Assembly: GCA_947652605.1 (NCBI GenBank)
Contig: OX393576.1
Coordinates: 62,472,966 to 62,536,965, forward strand
Length of the DNA: 64,000 bases
Direction: 5' to 3'
Source: Elmis aenea
Lineage: Eukaryota; Arthropoda; Insecta; Coleoptera; Elmidae
A program made the position numbers and the translations under genes. Positions 50,440 through 61,860 of this stretch are shown piece after piece; position 1 is the first letter of the stretch, and every line of letters begins with the position of its first letter. The notes under the pieces are model-generated. The model was not told the origin of the DNA, did no database searches, and saw nothing but the letters and a program-made list of their open reading frames with translations.

Positions 50440-51092
50440 ATAATAAGCAGGGAAAAAAACTGCAACATAATCTAGAAACTCTAAAACTCTGAACCAAAAA
50501 TTGGAAAAAATCAATATGAAAATAAATACAAAAAAAAACTGAAACTATGACCGATACAACAGAGAACAAAGGGCATGACATCACTTTAAATGGGCTTAGG
50601 TTGGAACAGGTAGAAAGCTTTAAATGTTTAGGAGTGATCATAGAGGGAAATGGAAGAATGGGCAAGGAAATAAGCGAAAGGACAGGAAATGTGGGAAGAA
50701 TATTTAACAGTTGAGGAACAACATTTTTTGGAAATAGAGAAGTCCCAAAACGAACAAAAGTGAAAGTGGTAAAAAAGTGGTAACTCCGGCACTTTTATAC
50801 CAATCGAAATGATCAGGAGGATAACACAATGGATTCGTATTTTGCCCAGGAACAAGGAAAGACCAAGGACAAGATGGAGAGACGCCCTGGAGGAAGATAT
50901 AAAGGCATTGGGATTACATGACTGATAATCGAAATGCAAAGATAGAAAAGCGTGGAAGAAAATAACACAGCCAGGACCAACAACAAACTCTAAAAATCAG
51001 AGGACTGATCCACCTCAATAAATTGATTAAAAAACGCCTCGGCGTTAGCCATAATCCTAAGGATTATACGGCCCAATGAATGAATGCCTAGA
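50440..51092 (+). pseudogene. 5'-truncated non-LTR retrotransposon, 3' part
   Basis: Frames with frameshifts read LNQKLEKINMKINTKK, then LEQVESFKCLGVIIEGNGRM, the region just after the reverse-transcriptase core, and RPRTRWRDALEEDIKAL near the C-terminus. The 3' end carries a conserved AACGCCTCGGCGTTAGCCAT segment, TAATCCTAAGGATTAT and an AATGAATG tail. The 3' end is shared with the element at 54.4-55.8 kb in the opposite orientation, but the coding part differs. Confidence 0.8.
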
Positions 51093-52558
51093 ATTGCGTT
51101 AGTGTATACATTAATTAATTTATATCCAGATATTTTACAACCACTAACTTGCTCACATTATTGAACGCCGTTCTAGAAATTTATGATTTGTGCAGAACAT
51201 AAACTTTAGGATTAATTTTCAGTACATAAAATTTTTATTGTAAGTTTAGCATAAGTCTTGGTATAAACTGAAAACACATTATGTATTTCATCAAATAGTG
51301 ATTTAAATTTTAAATGTAAATATGCTATTGGTGTTTAATGTGCCAATAACAAAGTGAAATATATGTAATTATCTTGTTCATCTAAACTCGAAAGACATCT
51401 GCAAATTTTAGAACACATTTGTTAAAATATTTAAGAGTTTTATTTATTACTTTCCTTTAAAATTACTCGTCGTTTTTTCAATCAATCCAGTTACAAGACT
51501 CTCGTTTCTTATTTAGTTGGAAATGATCAAGAGACGACGGTTTTTATTTCACATTAATCTAGTTTTTCGACAAGAGACCATTATAGAAAAAAAAGTTTTT
51601 TGTAATAAATTTATTTGTATTATGCTATGGAAGTTTTCAATATACCTATCATTCATTAATTGTGGTGTGATAATTTAACAAAATATGCTACTACTTAAAT
51701 AAGTTGGGCATAACTTTAAAATACAAAAAAAATATGTTTTGTTGTATTTAAAAAATTGTAACAAAATTAATATTGTCTTAAATAAAACTTGCCATTGCAA
51801 ACAAACGTATAAAAGCTGTAAGTACAAGTAAAAAAAAATATTTTTTCATTTTGTTTTATGTTAAACGTTTTCACACATACTAATTTGGCCAAGCAAACAA
51901 AATTATGTCAGATTTTCGCTACTGACACCATCACGCTTTTTTTTAAATTTAAATTTTGTAAAAACTGGAGCACATTATTTACGTACGTGCTTCACAATAT
52001 CAGATAAGAAATGTCTCCCTTTAATGAATAGCGGTTACGTTGTTGCGATATGTTTAAAAAAAATGATTTAGATGGGGTTGATGTAGCTAACTATTATTAA
52101 CGCATTTTAGTTGTTGTTGAAAAGTCAACGAACCCAAAGATCACAAAAGGTTCGGATAAACTTCGTTATCTTATAGTATCTAGCGTATTTTTTTTCGGCC
52201 TCAAAGTTAAAAAACTTTTCGTTGATTTGATTTCTTCAGAAGACGAACATTATTCTGTAGTTCAATGGTGATTTTACAGTCGCATTTGAATTTTTTAGGG
52301 CTTAAAAGCACTAAACAAGTGTGAAAATTTAATGCAAAATCTATTAGTGCTTTATTAGCAAATCGTAATTAACTACGGCTTTATTTTTAAAATCCCTGAC
52401 TTAATTTTTTTAAAATTAGCTTCATTGTAAATATCCAATCTTAATATATTAAAATATTTCATTAGAACTTTAGCCAATACATAAAGTTTAACAAAAAAAA
52501 AAGTAAAATTAAATTTAATTAATTAAATTAATTTTTTTTAAATTAAAGCTTAAGCATA
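51093..52558. other. Intergenic or intronic DNA, nothing recognised
   Basis: AT-rich sequence that would lie upstream of, or inside, the GPCR gene. No exon-like open frame with transmembrane character was found on either strand. Confidence 0.5.
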
Positions 52559-53720
52559 CAGGGTGTCACAGATTACATTTCCAGCAGGGGGTCTCGCTTA
52601 TTATAAGAGATACAGGTTTGCTTACCTTAAATGAATTATTCCTTAGTATGAGAGAAGCTACAAAATTCTTCGTGCTTCAGATGTTACAGTATAAAATAAG
52701 AAAATGTCGAATTTTCTTTTTTTTCTCATAACTTTTTTGTCTTAATTAATAAATCAATTTCATTTGTACCTTCTGGAGGTACTTTTTTTATGTAGAATGT
52801 AACTATTATCTTAGATTTTTTCCCTTTTCATTTTTGAAAAATTACCTCTAACTTCATTTTTTCTTATGTGCCGTCAAAAGCTGGCTTTGGAATAGTTAGA
52901 TGTGCTTTTACTCCCTCGTTCTAACGATATATTACAAGTCATATCTATAACTGCACATAACTTATAAAATCAAGAAAAAAAAATTTTTATTAATATTATT
53001 TTAAGTTAGCCATGAAACCTGTTATACAGGCAAGTTAGCGTTGCAATAGTGATATATGCTTTTTTCTCCTCTTTCTAATGATACATCACTTGTCATATCT
53101 ATTTAAATAAATAACTCAGAAAATCAATATAATTCTAAGTTAGCTTTGAAACATAATAACTAACTTAGAATAATATTAATAAAACATGTTTTAGTTTTAT
53201 TTTCCGGGTTATTTACTTAAACAGATAATGACAAGTGCTCATTAGAAAGAGGAGAAAAAAGCACATTTAACTATTGCAAAGCCAACTTGCCTTTTCGACA
53301 TGTTTCATAGCTAACAGAATATTATCGGTAAAATACGGATTTTCTTGAATTTCCAAATTATTTATAAAAACAGATATGACAAAAGATATATCGTTCAAAA
53401 AAGGATGAAAAAAAATGACTATTCCAAAGTGAACTTGCCCGTTTAATACGTTTCATGGCTAACTTAGAATAATATCGGTAAAATACGGTTTTCCTTGAGT
53501 TTCTGAGTTATTTATAAAAATAGATATAACATATGATATATCGTTAGAAAAAGGGAAAAAAACACATCAAACTATTCCAAAGCCAACTTGACAGCCCATA
53601 AGAAAAAATGAAGTTAGGGGTATTATCTCAAAAATGAAAAGTGATAAAAAAAATAAGATAATAGTTACATTCTATATAAAAAAGTAGTGGTTTGATCCTA
53701 AATAAGGATTTTTATTCTAT
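52559..53720. repeat. Nested foldback region starting at a CAGGGTGTCAC end
   Basis: A left CAGGGTG end is visible at 52559, without a matching right end. Inside, about 52,780-52,920 and 53,545-53,690 are inverted copies (including TAACTTCATTTTTTCTTATG). A smaller palindrome is centred near 53,170, where TTCTAAGTTAGC and GCTAACTTAGAA-type blocks alternate several times. Confidence 0.6.
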
Positions 53721-54360
53721 TATATTTAATATTAAAAAACTTTGTAACTTCTTTCTCATTTACAACATCCAATTTTTTTTTTGTAAAACTTATTTACATA
53801 TTTTTTTAACAGTTCAGGCGAGCAAGTTTCTTTAACAAAAAAATCAGTATTTTATATTTTTGTAAAATTTAAGGAACTGACTTAAATCGTTCGTCTATTT
53901 GAGAAATCAAGGTGTCGATAAGGGCACAAAACAAAAAAATCTAATAACTTGTTACAGGGTCATCTAAAGTTTCACCAGTACCTATCTCATCGAAAAAAAC
54001 CTTTTTATTTTACATATACGAATGGTAGGAATTTTTGCACTTCCACCTAGTCCTTAATCCTTGAAAAATTATTTACTGGATATTAATGATTTTTCGAATT
54101 CAATATTGTTAAATGTTAAGTACGTGTTGCTCTGACTTTATAAGTAAAAAAGCTGATTCTGTCATGTCTTTGAAGCTAATAATTTATTACTATCCTCTTG
54201 TGTATATTTTGTTTTAATTTCTTTATTTTCGCTTTCCATTTCAAAAACGATATTATGGCCCTGTACAATTTGAACTGATCCTGCCCTTTTTATCCACTTT
54301 TTTAAACAACTGTTACTTCTCATTAGTTTTTAATTTTCATTTTAAAAGTTTTCTTTTCAT
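53721..54360. other. No gene recognised
   Basis: AT-rich DNA between the foldback region and the non-LTR element. Confidence 0.5.
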
Positions 54361-55815
54361 TCATTCATTCATTGAGCCGTATAATCCTAGGGATTATGGC
54401 TAACGCCGAGGCGTTGTTGTAGATCCATTTAATGAGGTGAATCAGTCCTCTCCTCTAATTTTCAAGCTCATTAGTTCTGGCTGCCTCCGTTATTTTCTTC
54501 CATTCTTTGCTGTCCTTGCATTTAAATTTCCATTCCCTTATTCCCAGTGCCTTTGCATCTTCCTCCAGGGCGTCTCTCCATCTTTTCCTTGGTCTACCCT
54601 TGTTTCTGGGCCAAATAGGAATCCATTCTGTTACCCTCCTGAGCATTGCGGTTGGTTTCCTTCGCATGATGTGTCCTGCCCATCGTACTTTGTACTTTGA
54701 TGTGTCGAGTGATGTTTTCTCCTCCGAGTTCCTCCTCTATTTCTTTGTTCCTTCTCAGTCTTACTTCTCCATCTCTTGTTACGTTAGGACCTAGTATTGC
54801 TCTCATTATTTTCCTCTCCACTATTTTTAATTCTTCCTCCTCTTTCTTATTTATTGCTACTGTTTCCATGGCATATGTTATGACGGGTCTTATCAGGGTT
54901 TTGTAAATTTTTATTTTTGTTGTTTTGCTTATTGTTTTGCTCTTTAGTAGAGTTTTGTTTCTGCCATATGCTTGATTTCCCTTCAGAATTCTCTCCTTCG
55001 CTCTGTTCTTTCCAGCTTGTCCCACTGTCACGCCTAAGTAGTTGAAAGTATTAACTTCTTCGAAGGTGTATTCTTTTGTTTGTAGATCGTTCTGTAAGTG
55101 CATATTTTCTTTTCCTATCTTCATATATTTTGATTTTTCTTCATTTATTTCCAGACCCAGTTTTTTTGCTTCTTTGTCTAGTTGATCTATCGCTCTTATT
55201 AGATCTTCTCTTCTATTCCCTATAATTGCTATATCGTCAGCATACGCTATTATTTGTATTTGGTTGATCATGATGTTTTTTTTATCTAGTTTCGCTTTTC
55301 GTAGTGCACCTTCAAGTATTAAATTAAATATGGTGGGGGATAGTGAGTCCCCTTGTTTTACCCCTTTGTTTACTTTTTAAGGGTTCTGTTGTTATTCCTT
55401 GGAATCTCACTGTTGCTGTTGTGTTGTTGAGGGTCATTTCTAGCAGTGTTATTAGTTTCCCCGGTATTTCCAATAGTTCCAATTCTCTTAGCGATTCTTT
55501 TCTTTTAACCGAGTCGAAGGCAGTTTTAAAATCTATGAAAGCTACGTGTATCTCTTTATTATGTTCCCACATTTTTTGGAGTATTTGGTCTAAAGTGTGT
55601 ATAGCATCTATGGTGGATCGACCAGATCTAAAGCCATTTTGGTAGTCTCCTAGTATTTTCTCAGCGTGTGTCTTTAGTCTCTTATTTATCAACTTCGCTA
55701 AGATTTTGTAGGCGGTATTTAGCAAAGCTATGGGTCTATAGTTTTTACGGTTCTCCTTTCCCCCTTTTTTGTGCAGTGGTATGATTATACTAGTATTCCA
55801 GTCCTTTGGCATCTT
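54361..55815 (-). mobile_element. 5'-truncated non-LTR retrotransposon
   Basis: The element runs on the minus strand from about 55,815, where homology begins abruptly, to a 3' end with AACGCCTCGGCGTTAGCCAT, TAATCCCTAGGATTAT and an AATGAATGAATG tail at 54,361. Target duplications were not resolved. The tail of short tandem repeats instead of poly(A) fits RTE-like elements, but the clade is left open. Confidence 0.85.
54455..55812 (-). pseudogene. Reverse transcriptase of the non-LTR element, frameshifted
   Basis: The first frame (55812-55324) holds the IIIPLHKKGGKENRKNYRPI region, GFRSGRSTIDAIHTLDQ and motif A as FIDFKTAFDSV. A frameshift near 55,360 moves into the frame with motif C, IIAYADDIAIIG (55271-54594), and the thumb region. 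A further frame change gives the C-terminal GRPRKRWRDALEEDAKALG (54667-54455). The endonuclease domain is missing and at least two frameshifts are present, so the copy is dead. Confidence 0.88.
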
Positions 55816-55896
55816 GTTTTGCGTCTATATTTGCCTAATTAAGTAGCATACTTGTGTATGTAGTTGCTGTAGTTTCTTTTCATTACAACTGATAAA

Positions 55897-56280
55897 TTAT
55901 TTTTTATCGATTGCCGTTTTGGGGTCCTCTACGTCGGAGGCCCGGGTGCATTGCATTTTAAAGTGGGGTATAAAGGAGTTACATTTTTTATATGTTTCAA
56001 AAGCAGGTACATTTTCGTTTAACTGAAATTTCTTTTGCCATTCTAATGTCCAAAAATCGATTTCAGATTTAAGCTTTAATTTTATTAGATCGTCGTTTTC
56101 AAATACTTTACTTAAATAAGTGACCATTAAATTTATAAATTCATTTATATCTTCACTAGACTTTGTTATAAAAAGCGGGAACGCAGGAAATAAAACATTT
56201 GTAAAACCTAATATTTTAAAATATCTTTGTCTTAGGGGGGGTAATTACCCCATTTATCCCCCTCCCTGGATCCGCCACTG
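55897..56280 (-). pseudogene. hAT element remnant with transposase C-terminal fragment and one TIR
   Basis: The minus-strand frame from 56127 reads LKLKSEIDFWTLEWQKKF and KKCNSFIPHF, resembling the segment just before the C-terminal dimerisation region of hAT transposases of the ZMYM/THAP-related kind. The right boundary is CAGTGGCGGATCCAGGG read on the minus strand from 56280, a known hAT terminus type. The other end is lost, perhaps near the non-LTR insertion. Confidence 0.6.
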
Positions 56281-57226
56281 CATCAAACACTCTCAAATTT
56301 TATTAACAAATGGTATTATAATAACCTGTTTAAGCAAGTAATTTCCGAAATTGGGTTAAGAAAATGATTGTTGCAGTAAAAGGCATCGGCAATGTAAACT
56401 TTGTCAACTATGCATGCCCATTTGCACATTTTTCTGCTCTGCGAGCCACGTGTCATCGTAATAAAATTTAAACAGTGAACTCCATCGAACTTTAGAAAAG
56501 TGCTCACACAGCTTAACAGTAACTACACTGGGAAATCTGTTTTTCACTATCAGGAAGGTCAAGTTCAATTTAAATCTAATCTGTCTGGATTGGCTTAACG
56601 AGGGTAGTGTAACCCAGTACCCATTATGATTTTGCTTACGTGGTCTGCAATTATAGTAGCGATCGTGCGTATTCTAAACGTGATCTGCAATTCCAAAATA
56701 GAGTTTGACCAGTACGCTACATTTAATTAGAAGCGATTCCGTAATCACGGAATTCTCCCACATTAATCTGAATCCGGAGCATGTCCTTGCCTATGTAATG
56801 CTATTCAACCTGATCATAGTTATCCGTCCTTGACATTTCATCCAGGACCTCATCAAAAAGTTTAAGGAGTTCTGCAGTTGATCGCTTAAGCAATTGACGA
56901 GGAACGGAAGTTTTTCACAGAATTATATGAGATTTATACAAAACAAGGATGATTGATTAGGGGAAAATATTACACTCGTAAATTCTAGGCGTCTGGGTAG
57001 GATATTATGCATTCACTAAAATTATGATTTTAGGACTGTTAAAACAACAACGTTTAATTTATGTTTTACTATCAAGTACTAGAACAAAATCATTACACGA
57101 GTTTCATGAATAGATAATACACAACTGCCACTTTAAACTCTTACTTACTATGCATACAATTATGCAGATTGCAGAGCATTCTGAGTAATTTTTTTTAACC
57201 TGTTAATTTCTATAACTTTGCGTACA
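56281..57226. other. No gene recognised
   Basis: Short frames exist on both strands, but none has a recognisable motif or splice structure. Confidence 0.5.
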
Positions 57227-57380
57227 ATTTTAAGTGAAAATAAAAAACTACATCTGGATTTACAGGACGTTTAATGTTTATTTAGTTTCAAAATGTTTCT
57301 TACATGTTTCGTCGATAATGTTTGTTCTATGGAAAAACAAGAAAAAAATCTGGACTTTACAAATAATGGAAGAAACATTG

Positions 57381-57554
57381 AAAGTATCGAAATTTTATAA
57401 AATTACCTACATAAAAAACATTTCCGAAAATTTAGCTAGAGTCCTTAATCAATATGACATAAACGTAGTTTTTAAAAATAATTTCACTTTACAACAAATT
57501 TGTACTAAATTAAAAGATCCTATACCCCAACATTTAAAAAACAATCTTGTTTAG
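57381..57554 (+). pseudogene. Penelope-like reverse transcriptase C-terminal linker
   Basis: The frame reads KFYKITYIKNISENLARVLN, then YDINVVFKNN and ICTKLKDPIPQHLKNNLV before a stop. This matches the stretch between the reverse transcriptase and the GIY-YIG endonuclease in Penelope-like elements, which normally continues with YxIPC. The stop falls exactly at that Tyr. Two short frames after it (PCPC, CN) suggest the endonuclease start has decayed. Confidence 0.6.
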
Positions 57555-58242
57555 CCATGTCCTTGTGATTAATGTAACACTACCGGGTGTAAAACACCCC
57601 CTTTTTTCTTTAGTTTTGATTTTAAATAAATGAAATTTTAGACATATGATATGTGCAAAAACCCGAGCTTTTTGAGCACATGCGCACAATTGTTTCACTT
57701 CCGCCGGAAATGACCCTGACTTTGTTATTCTAAACCCCTGTATATTTTTAAATTTTTGGAAAGAGGGAGCGATTATGGATACACCTGCACAATTTTGTAT
57801 AATTTTTTAAACGTCAAATAATTTTTGAAACAAAATTTAGTTTTTATTTTAAGTGTGCCGTGACCAGCATAAATTGAATTTTATTATGTCATCAATTGTC
57901 TAAAAAACGTTTTTTTTTAGGTTACTTTAATCAGCTTTGAAGGTTGCGGAATCGTTTTTTTTTGACAAAAACTCAATCTTTTTAAATGGGGCTACGGTGG
58001 TACAAGCGGTTATTTAAATGGAGCATCTATTAACGAATCCATTTATAACATCATAGTAGTGATCTAAAAAAATAAAACAAAGTCAAAAACCTCATGGTAA
58101 TCTTAACCATGAGTTTTGTGCATGCCAACACCAGTTTAACTGAACATGTTTTAAAAACTGACCCTAATTTCAACTTTGACAAAATAAAAATTATTTATCA
58201 TGAAAAAAATTTGTTCAAACGACTAATAGCTGAGAGTATATA

Positions 58243-59275
58243 CAGGGTGATTGAAATTCGCTTATTATAATAGGTAGAGTATAGGTTTAAATTCGGCAAA
58301 GCTGCTAAATTTCGTGCTCAATAATATTCCAAAGAGAAATTGAAATATCTCAAACGGTATCGGAGAAAATAAGAAAACCCGAAAAATGCGATTTTTGAAA
58401 ATCGTCTATAAATCCTTTGGAGTTTGAAATATTCTAAATGTGTAATAACATTGTCGAAGCAACTTTTTAAGCCGAATCGGATGGTGGTCACAATTTTTTT
58501 CCAGATCGATTCGTTTTTGTTTTATGATAACCAAATTTAGTTTTTCCTATGGGCGCAATTTTTGCTATTTACATAATCAAATATAATTTATTTTTCGGAA
58601 TTAATTGATGTATCACACATGGTATTTTACTTCTTTATTCATTGCCAAATTTAAAAAAAAAAGTGTTCTAAACAATAACCATCATAAATCAGGTAGGCGG
58701 TCGTTGTAGTTTATGTTGTTTCCATCACCAATCAACAAACTAAAAGATTTGAAAGTCTATTACTTGTCATCGTAATCAATTCGTAAAAATGAACTTTAAT
58801 AACGAAGAAAAACGCGATACGCTGTGAATTTTTTATTCATTGAATAGGAATTCTATATTGTCAAGTCAACGATATGAAGAAACATGTCCATAAAGAAGAC
58901 AACCCTCGCACACATATTTTTGTACGTTGGACAGAAACTTAGGAAAATATGGGGCTCTTGCCAAAACTATTGCAGAAGGTTTCAAATGACAATTAAAAAA
59001 AAAAAAAAATTATTACAAACATATCCGGAAAAAACACTAAATTAAATAAAATTTTAAGTAAATTTGTATAAAGCATGTGATAACGTATAACAAAACTTAA
59101 AAGAACGGTATAAAAATTCGCGTCATATCGCGTTTGTTTTTCGTTATTAAAGTTCATTTTTGCGAATCTATTACGATGACAAGTAACGGACTTTCAAAAC
59201 TTTTAGTTTGTTGATTGGTTGTCATGGAAACAACATTAAGTACAACGACCGGTCTACCTGATTTATGATGGTTAT
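58243..59275. mobile_element. Insertion with CAGGGTGATTG end and ~155-bp inverted segments
   Basis: A TA-CAGGGTGATTGAAATTCG end lies at 58243. Segments 58,676-58,830 and 59,115-59,275 are inverted copies (ATAACCATCATAAATCAGGT pairs with its complement). The left copy contains the start of the helix-turn-helix relic. A right TIR was not found. Confidence 0.55.
58789..58990 (+). pseudogene. DUF4817-like helix-turn-helix relic
   Basis: From ATG 58789 a continuous frame with two in-frame stops reads MNFNNEEKRDTL, IFYSLNRNSILSSQRYEE and RRQPSHTYFCTLDRNLGKYG. This matches the N-terminal helix-turn-helix domain annotated as DUF4817 in many insect transposon-derived genes, from memory of the family. 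The downstream catalytic domain is absent. Confidence 0.6.
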
Positions 59276-59512
59276 TGTGTCTTACTGTTTTCTAAGAATT
59301 GTTATTTTGATAAAAAGGTTTTTAATCAATCTTTCACAATGTCATTGTTTTGTTTTCATAAATGTTAACGTGTTTGTAATTTGTCTAATTTTTCCAAAAA
59401 AATGACAGTTTTATGATAAAAATGTAAATTTACCAATCAATGACTAATTATACATATTTACAATTACATAATCTGTAAGCAAATTTATTGTTACTTTATA
59501 CCTTTATAGCTT

Positions 59513-59560
59513 TTTCTCTGAAGAAGTCGATAAAAATCAGTCGACGAAACATGTAAGAAA
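59513..59560 (+). ncRNA. Hammerhead-ribozyme-like motif
   Basis: Stem I is TTTCT (59513-59517) with AGAAA (59556-59560). The core is CTGAAGA (59518-59524), followed by one extra A. Stem II is GTCGA/TCGAC (59526-59530 and 59541-59545) with a 10-base loop. Then GAAA (59546-59549), a loop-less self-complementary stem III ACATGT (59549-59554), and the expected cleavage base A59555. Very short stem III is known from Penelope-like elements. The extra A after the core is a deviation that may reduce activity. Confidence 0.55.
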
Positions 59561-59627
59561 CATTTTGAAACTAAATAAACCTTAAACGCCCTGTAAATCC
59601 AGATGAAGTTTTTTATTTTCGCTTAAA

Positions 59628-61190
59628 ATTGTTCCAAGGACGTCAAATTAAACAACTAAATAATTTGCGTACAATATTAATTGTCAAAATAACTTAGCAC
59701 TAGTGGATAATTTCTAAATATTTCCGGATAGTTATTATATTTTTATTTAGAATAACACGAGCTGCTACACAGATTCTTATACATACTTCTTTTTAGAAAT
59801 ATGCTTTTTTAAGTAAGAAGTCGAATGGATTTTAAACTTAATTTTAAATCCCTTGATTAAAAACGCAAAAAATTTACTGAAAATTAAATATTAATAATAT
59901 CATGGAATTTTTACGTCCAGATGCAAACCTTGAAAAGGAAAATGCTTGACAGGTCTTTCTTCCGGCGCCAATAAAAGGATGTTTTGAAGAAATGAGTTTT
60001 TTAAATGTTTGAGGAAATAGAATTTCGATCTAATTAATTTTTAATTCGTTTGCAAAAATTAAATAGGAAATTACAGTCGGCTACGTTATTGGAAAATTTC
60101 ATTTTAATAATTCTTGTAGACTTACATGTTTAAACAGTGGTTTTTATAAATACACATAATACATAATGGTAATAAACAATATCTTACAAAAAAAAAATAT
60201 TTGTCATAAGCGTGATTTATTTATATTTAAGGTTGTCTGAAAGACTCGCAAATGGCTAAAGTTAGCCTTAATAACTATCATGTCATCCTTCATATCTACC
60301 TGCACACTTTGCTACTTCTTAGAGATTATGTTAATCAGTTGTCATTACTCAAAAAAGTTGTGTTGGGAATTTTAGTCTTTGAAATTAATAGTTGATATAG
60401 GCGTTAGTTTTTAGTCTTAGTTTTTTATTTGTTCAAGAAAATGTTTTAATCGTTATTTGTTTATTTTTATATATGATTTAATTAAACAACGCATGTAAGT
60501 TTCATACGCATTACTTAAGTCTAAACATTTTAAAATTTTGTTATAACATCAGCGTTTTCAAAAGTATTATCAAAAACTTGTGTTTACTTGCTAATAACAG
60601 GTAAACCAACTTCATCTTGTTATTTTAATTAATTAATTTCCAAAAAACATAGTTTCACAATTTTGCAACACACCAATTTGATAATGGGCATGCATTTAAA
60701 ATGTAACTAACTCCGCCATTGAGATCACAAAGCGAATTTGAAAATTATATCAAACCACAGCATTCTGGATAAGGGGGTCAACATTGTTAGTAGCGACATT
60801 GTGTGTACAAGTCTCAAAACATCATAACGTAATACACGAGTATTTTCACAATGGGACGCTGCAAACAACATCAGGCAATATTTAAAATTAAAATTGTAAT
60901 TAATATTTACAACAAACAAACAGAATGTGTTTAGTGTTTGCACATTAACTTTTGAATATTTTTGTAGTACTTTAGTAGTTAAAAAAGTACGATTCATAAA
61001 TAGCAGATTTGACTCCAAGAAAATATGGATCATATTGAAAACCTTTAATCTGTTACCCAAAAAAAATAATGCAAAACCATACGTAAATTTTTTTTTAAGG
61101 CGTCTATAGACACTTTTTGAATAAACTAAACGTGCTAATGCTTTGATTAGGATGTCTTTAACATTTTTCGAAAATATGAAGACCATAGTA
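59628..61190. other. No gene recognised
   Basis: AT-rich. A 166-codon minus-strand frame at 60725-61225 is low in motif content, and its first codons lie in a hAT terminus, so it is not called. Confidence 0.5.
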
Positions 61191-61860
61191 CAGGGGTTGC
61201 GAACGGTTTTATGTCCGCGTGCCATTTTTTTTTAAATTTGCACATTTTAAAAAACTGGCGTGCCAGGTAACTTATGCAATTAATGAAAAAAAAAACTTAC
61301 TGATTGTGAGGAGATGAAGAGTAAATATTACAATATTTGTATTAAATAAATACTTTTTATTGACTACTAATAGCAATTTGTGATTAAACCATAACTGAAG
61401 ATAAAGATAAATTTTAAAAGAAATATTAAATATTTTACTAATAGAAAGATATAATTAGACAAAAATAATAATTGCACATTACATGTGTTTACTTTTCAAA
61501 CAACATTAATTAAGTAGGTACCTACAATAACAATTAAAATATGCGTTTTTAATGCGATTTTTGTTGTTGAATGCTTTTTGTTAAGTTTTTTATATCAGGT
61601 TGGTATTTCGTTACTTTTAATAAAATGTTTGCTGTACTAGATTCATCCGTTAATGTATTTTTGAATTAATTTCTTATCAAATCAATTTGTAAAAACGGTG
61701 ACTCACATGCATATGTGGAAGAAAATATTGTTAAAATAGCCGACGCTAATTTCTTTAAAGATTTGAACTCTTCTGGAATCGTTTTCCGGGAATAATTAAG
61801 TTTGCTTTCAGCATTAATATTAGTTTTTCCTTCACGCGTTCCCTTTCAGTAATCTCTAAA
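61191..61860 (-). mobile_element. hAT element remnant
   Basis: The left boundary CAGGGGTTGCGAACGG at 61191 has the form of a hAT terminus, and a hAT transposase fragment on the minus strand follows within 430 bp. The far end was not found. Confidence 0.6.
61621..61800 (-). pseudogene. hAT transposase C-terminal dimerisation domain fragment
   Basis: The minus strand reads PEEFKSLKKLASAILTIFSS and TYACESPFLQIDLIRN, then a stop, then FKNTLTDESS. This corresponds to the conserved hAT C-terminus (STYxCExxFSxMNxIKxKxRxxLTDE). The stop codon and loss of flanking sequence show decay. Confidence 0.7.

Larger units (their letters stand above)
57227..59627 (+). mobile_element. Degenerate Penelope-like element with inverted terminal segments
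   Basis: About 57,227-57,315 and 59,534-59,627 are inverted copies that include CATCTGGATTTACAGG, GTTTCAAAATGTTTCTTACA and CATGTTTCGTCGA. Penelope-like elements commonly carry one terminal repeat inverted. A Penelope-type protein fragment follows the left terminus, and a hammerhead-like motif sits in the right terminus, where these elements keep ribozymes. The interior is interrupted by other insertions. Confidence 0.6.

Noticed and set aside
54437..55645. Several plus-strand frames over the non-LTR element
   Set aside because: They are antisense shadows of the reverse transcriptase frames, which carry the recognised motifs.
60725..61225. 166-codon minus-strand open frame
   Set aside because: It begins inside the CAGGGGTTGCGAACGG hAT terminus and shows no domain, low complexity and Phe/Lys/Asn-rich content typical of chance frames in AT-rich DNA.
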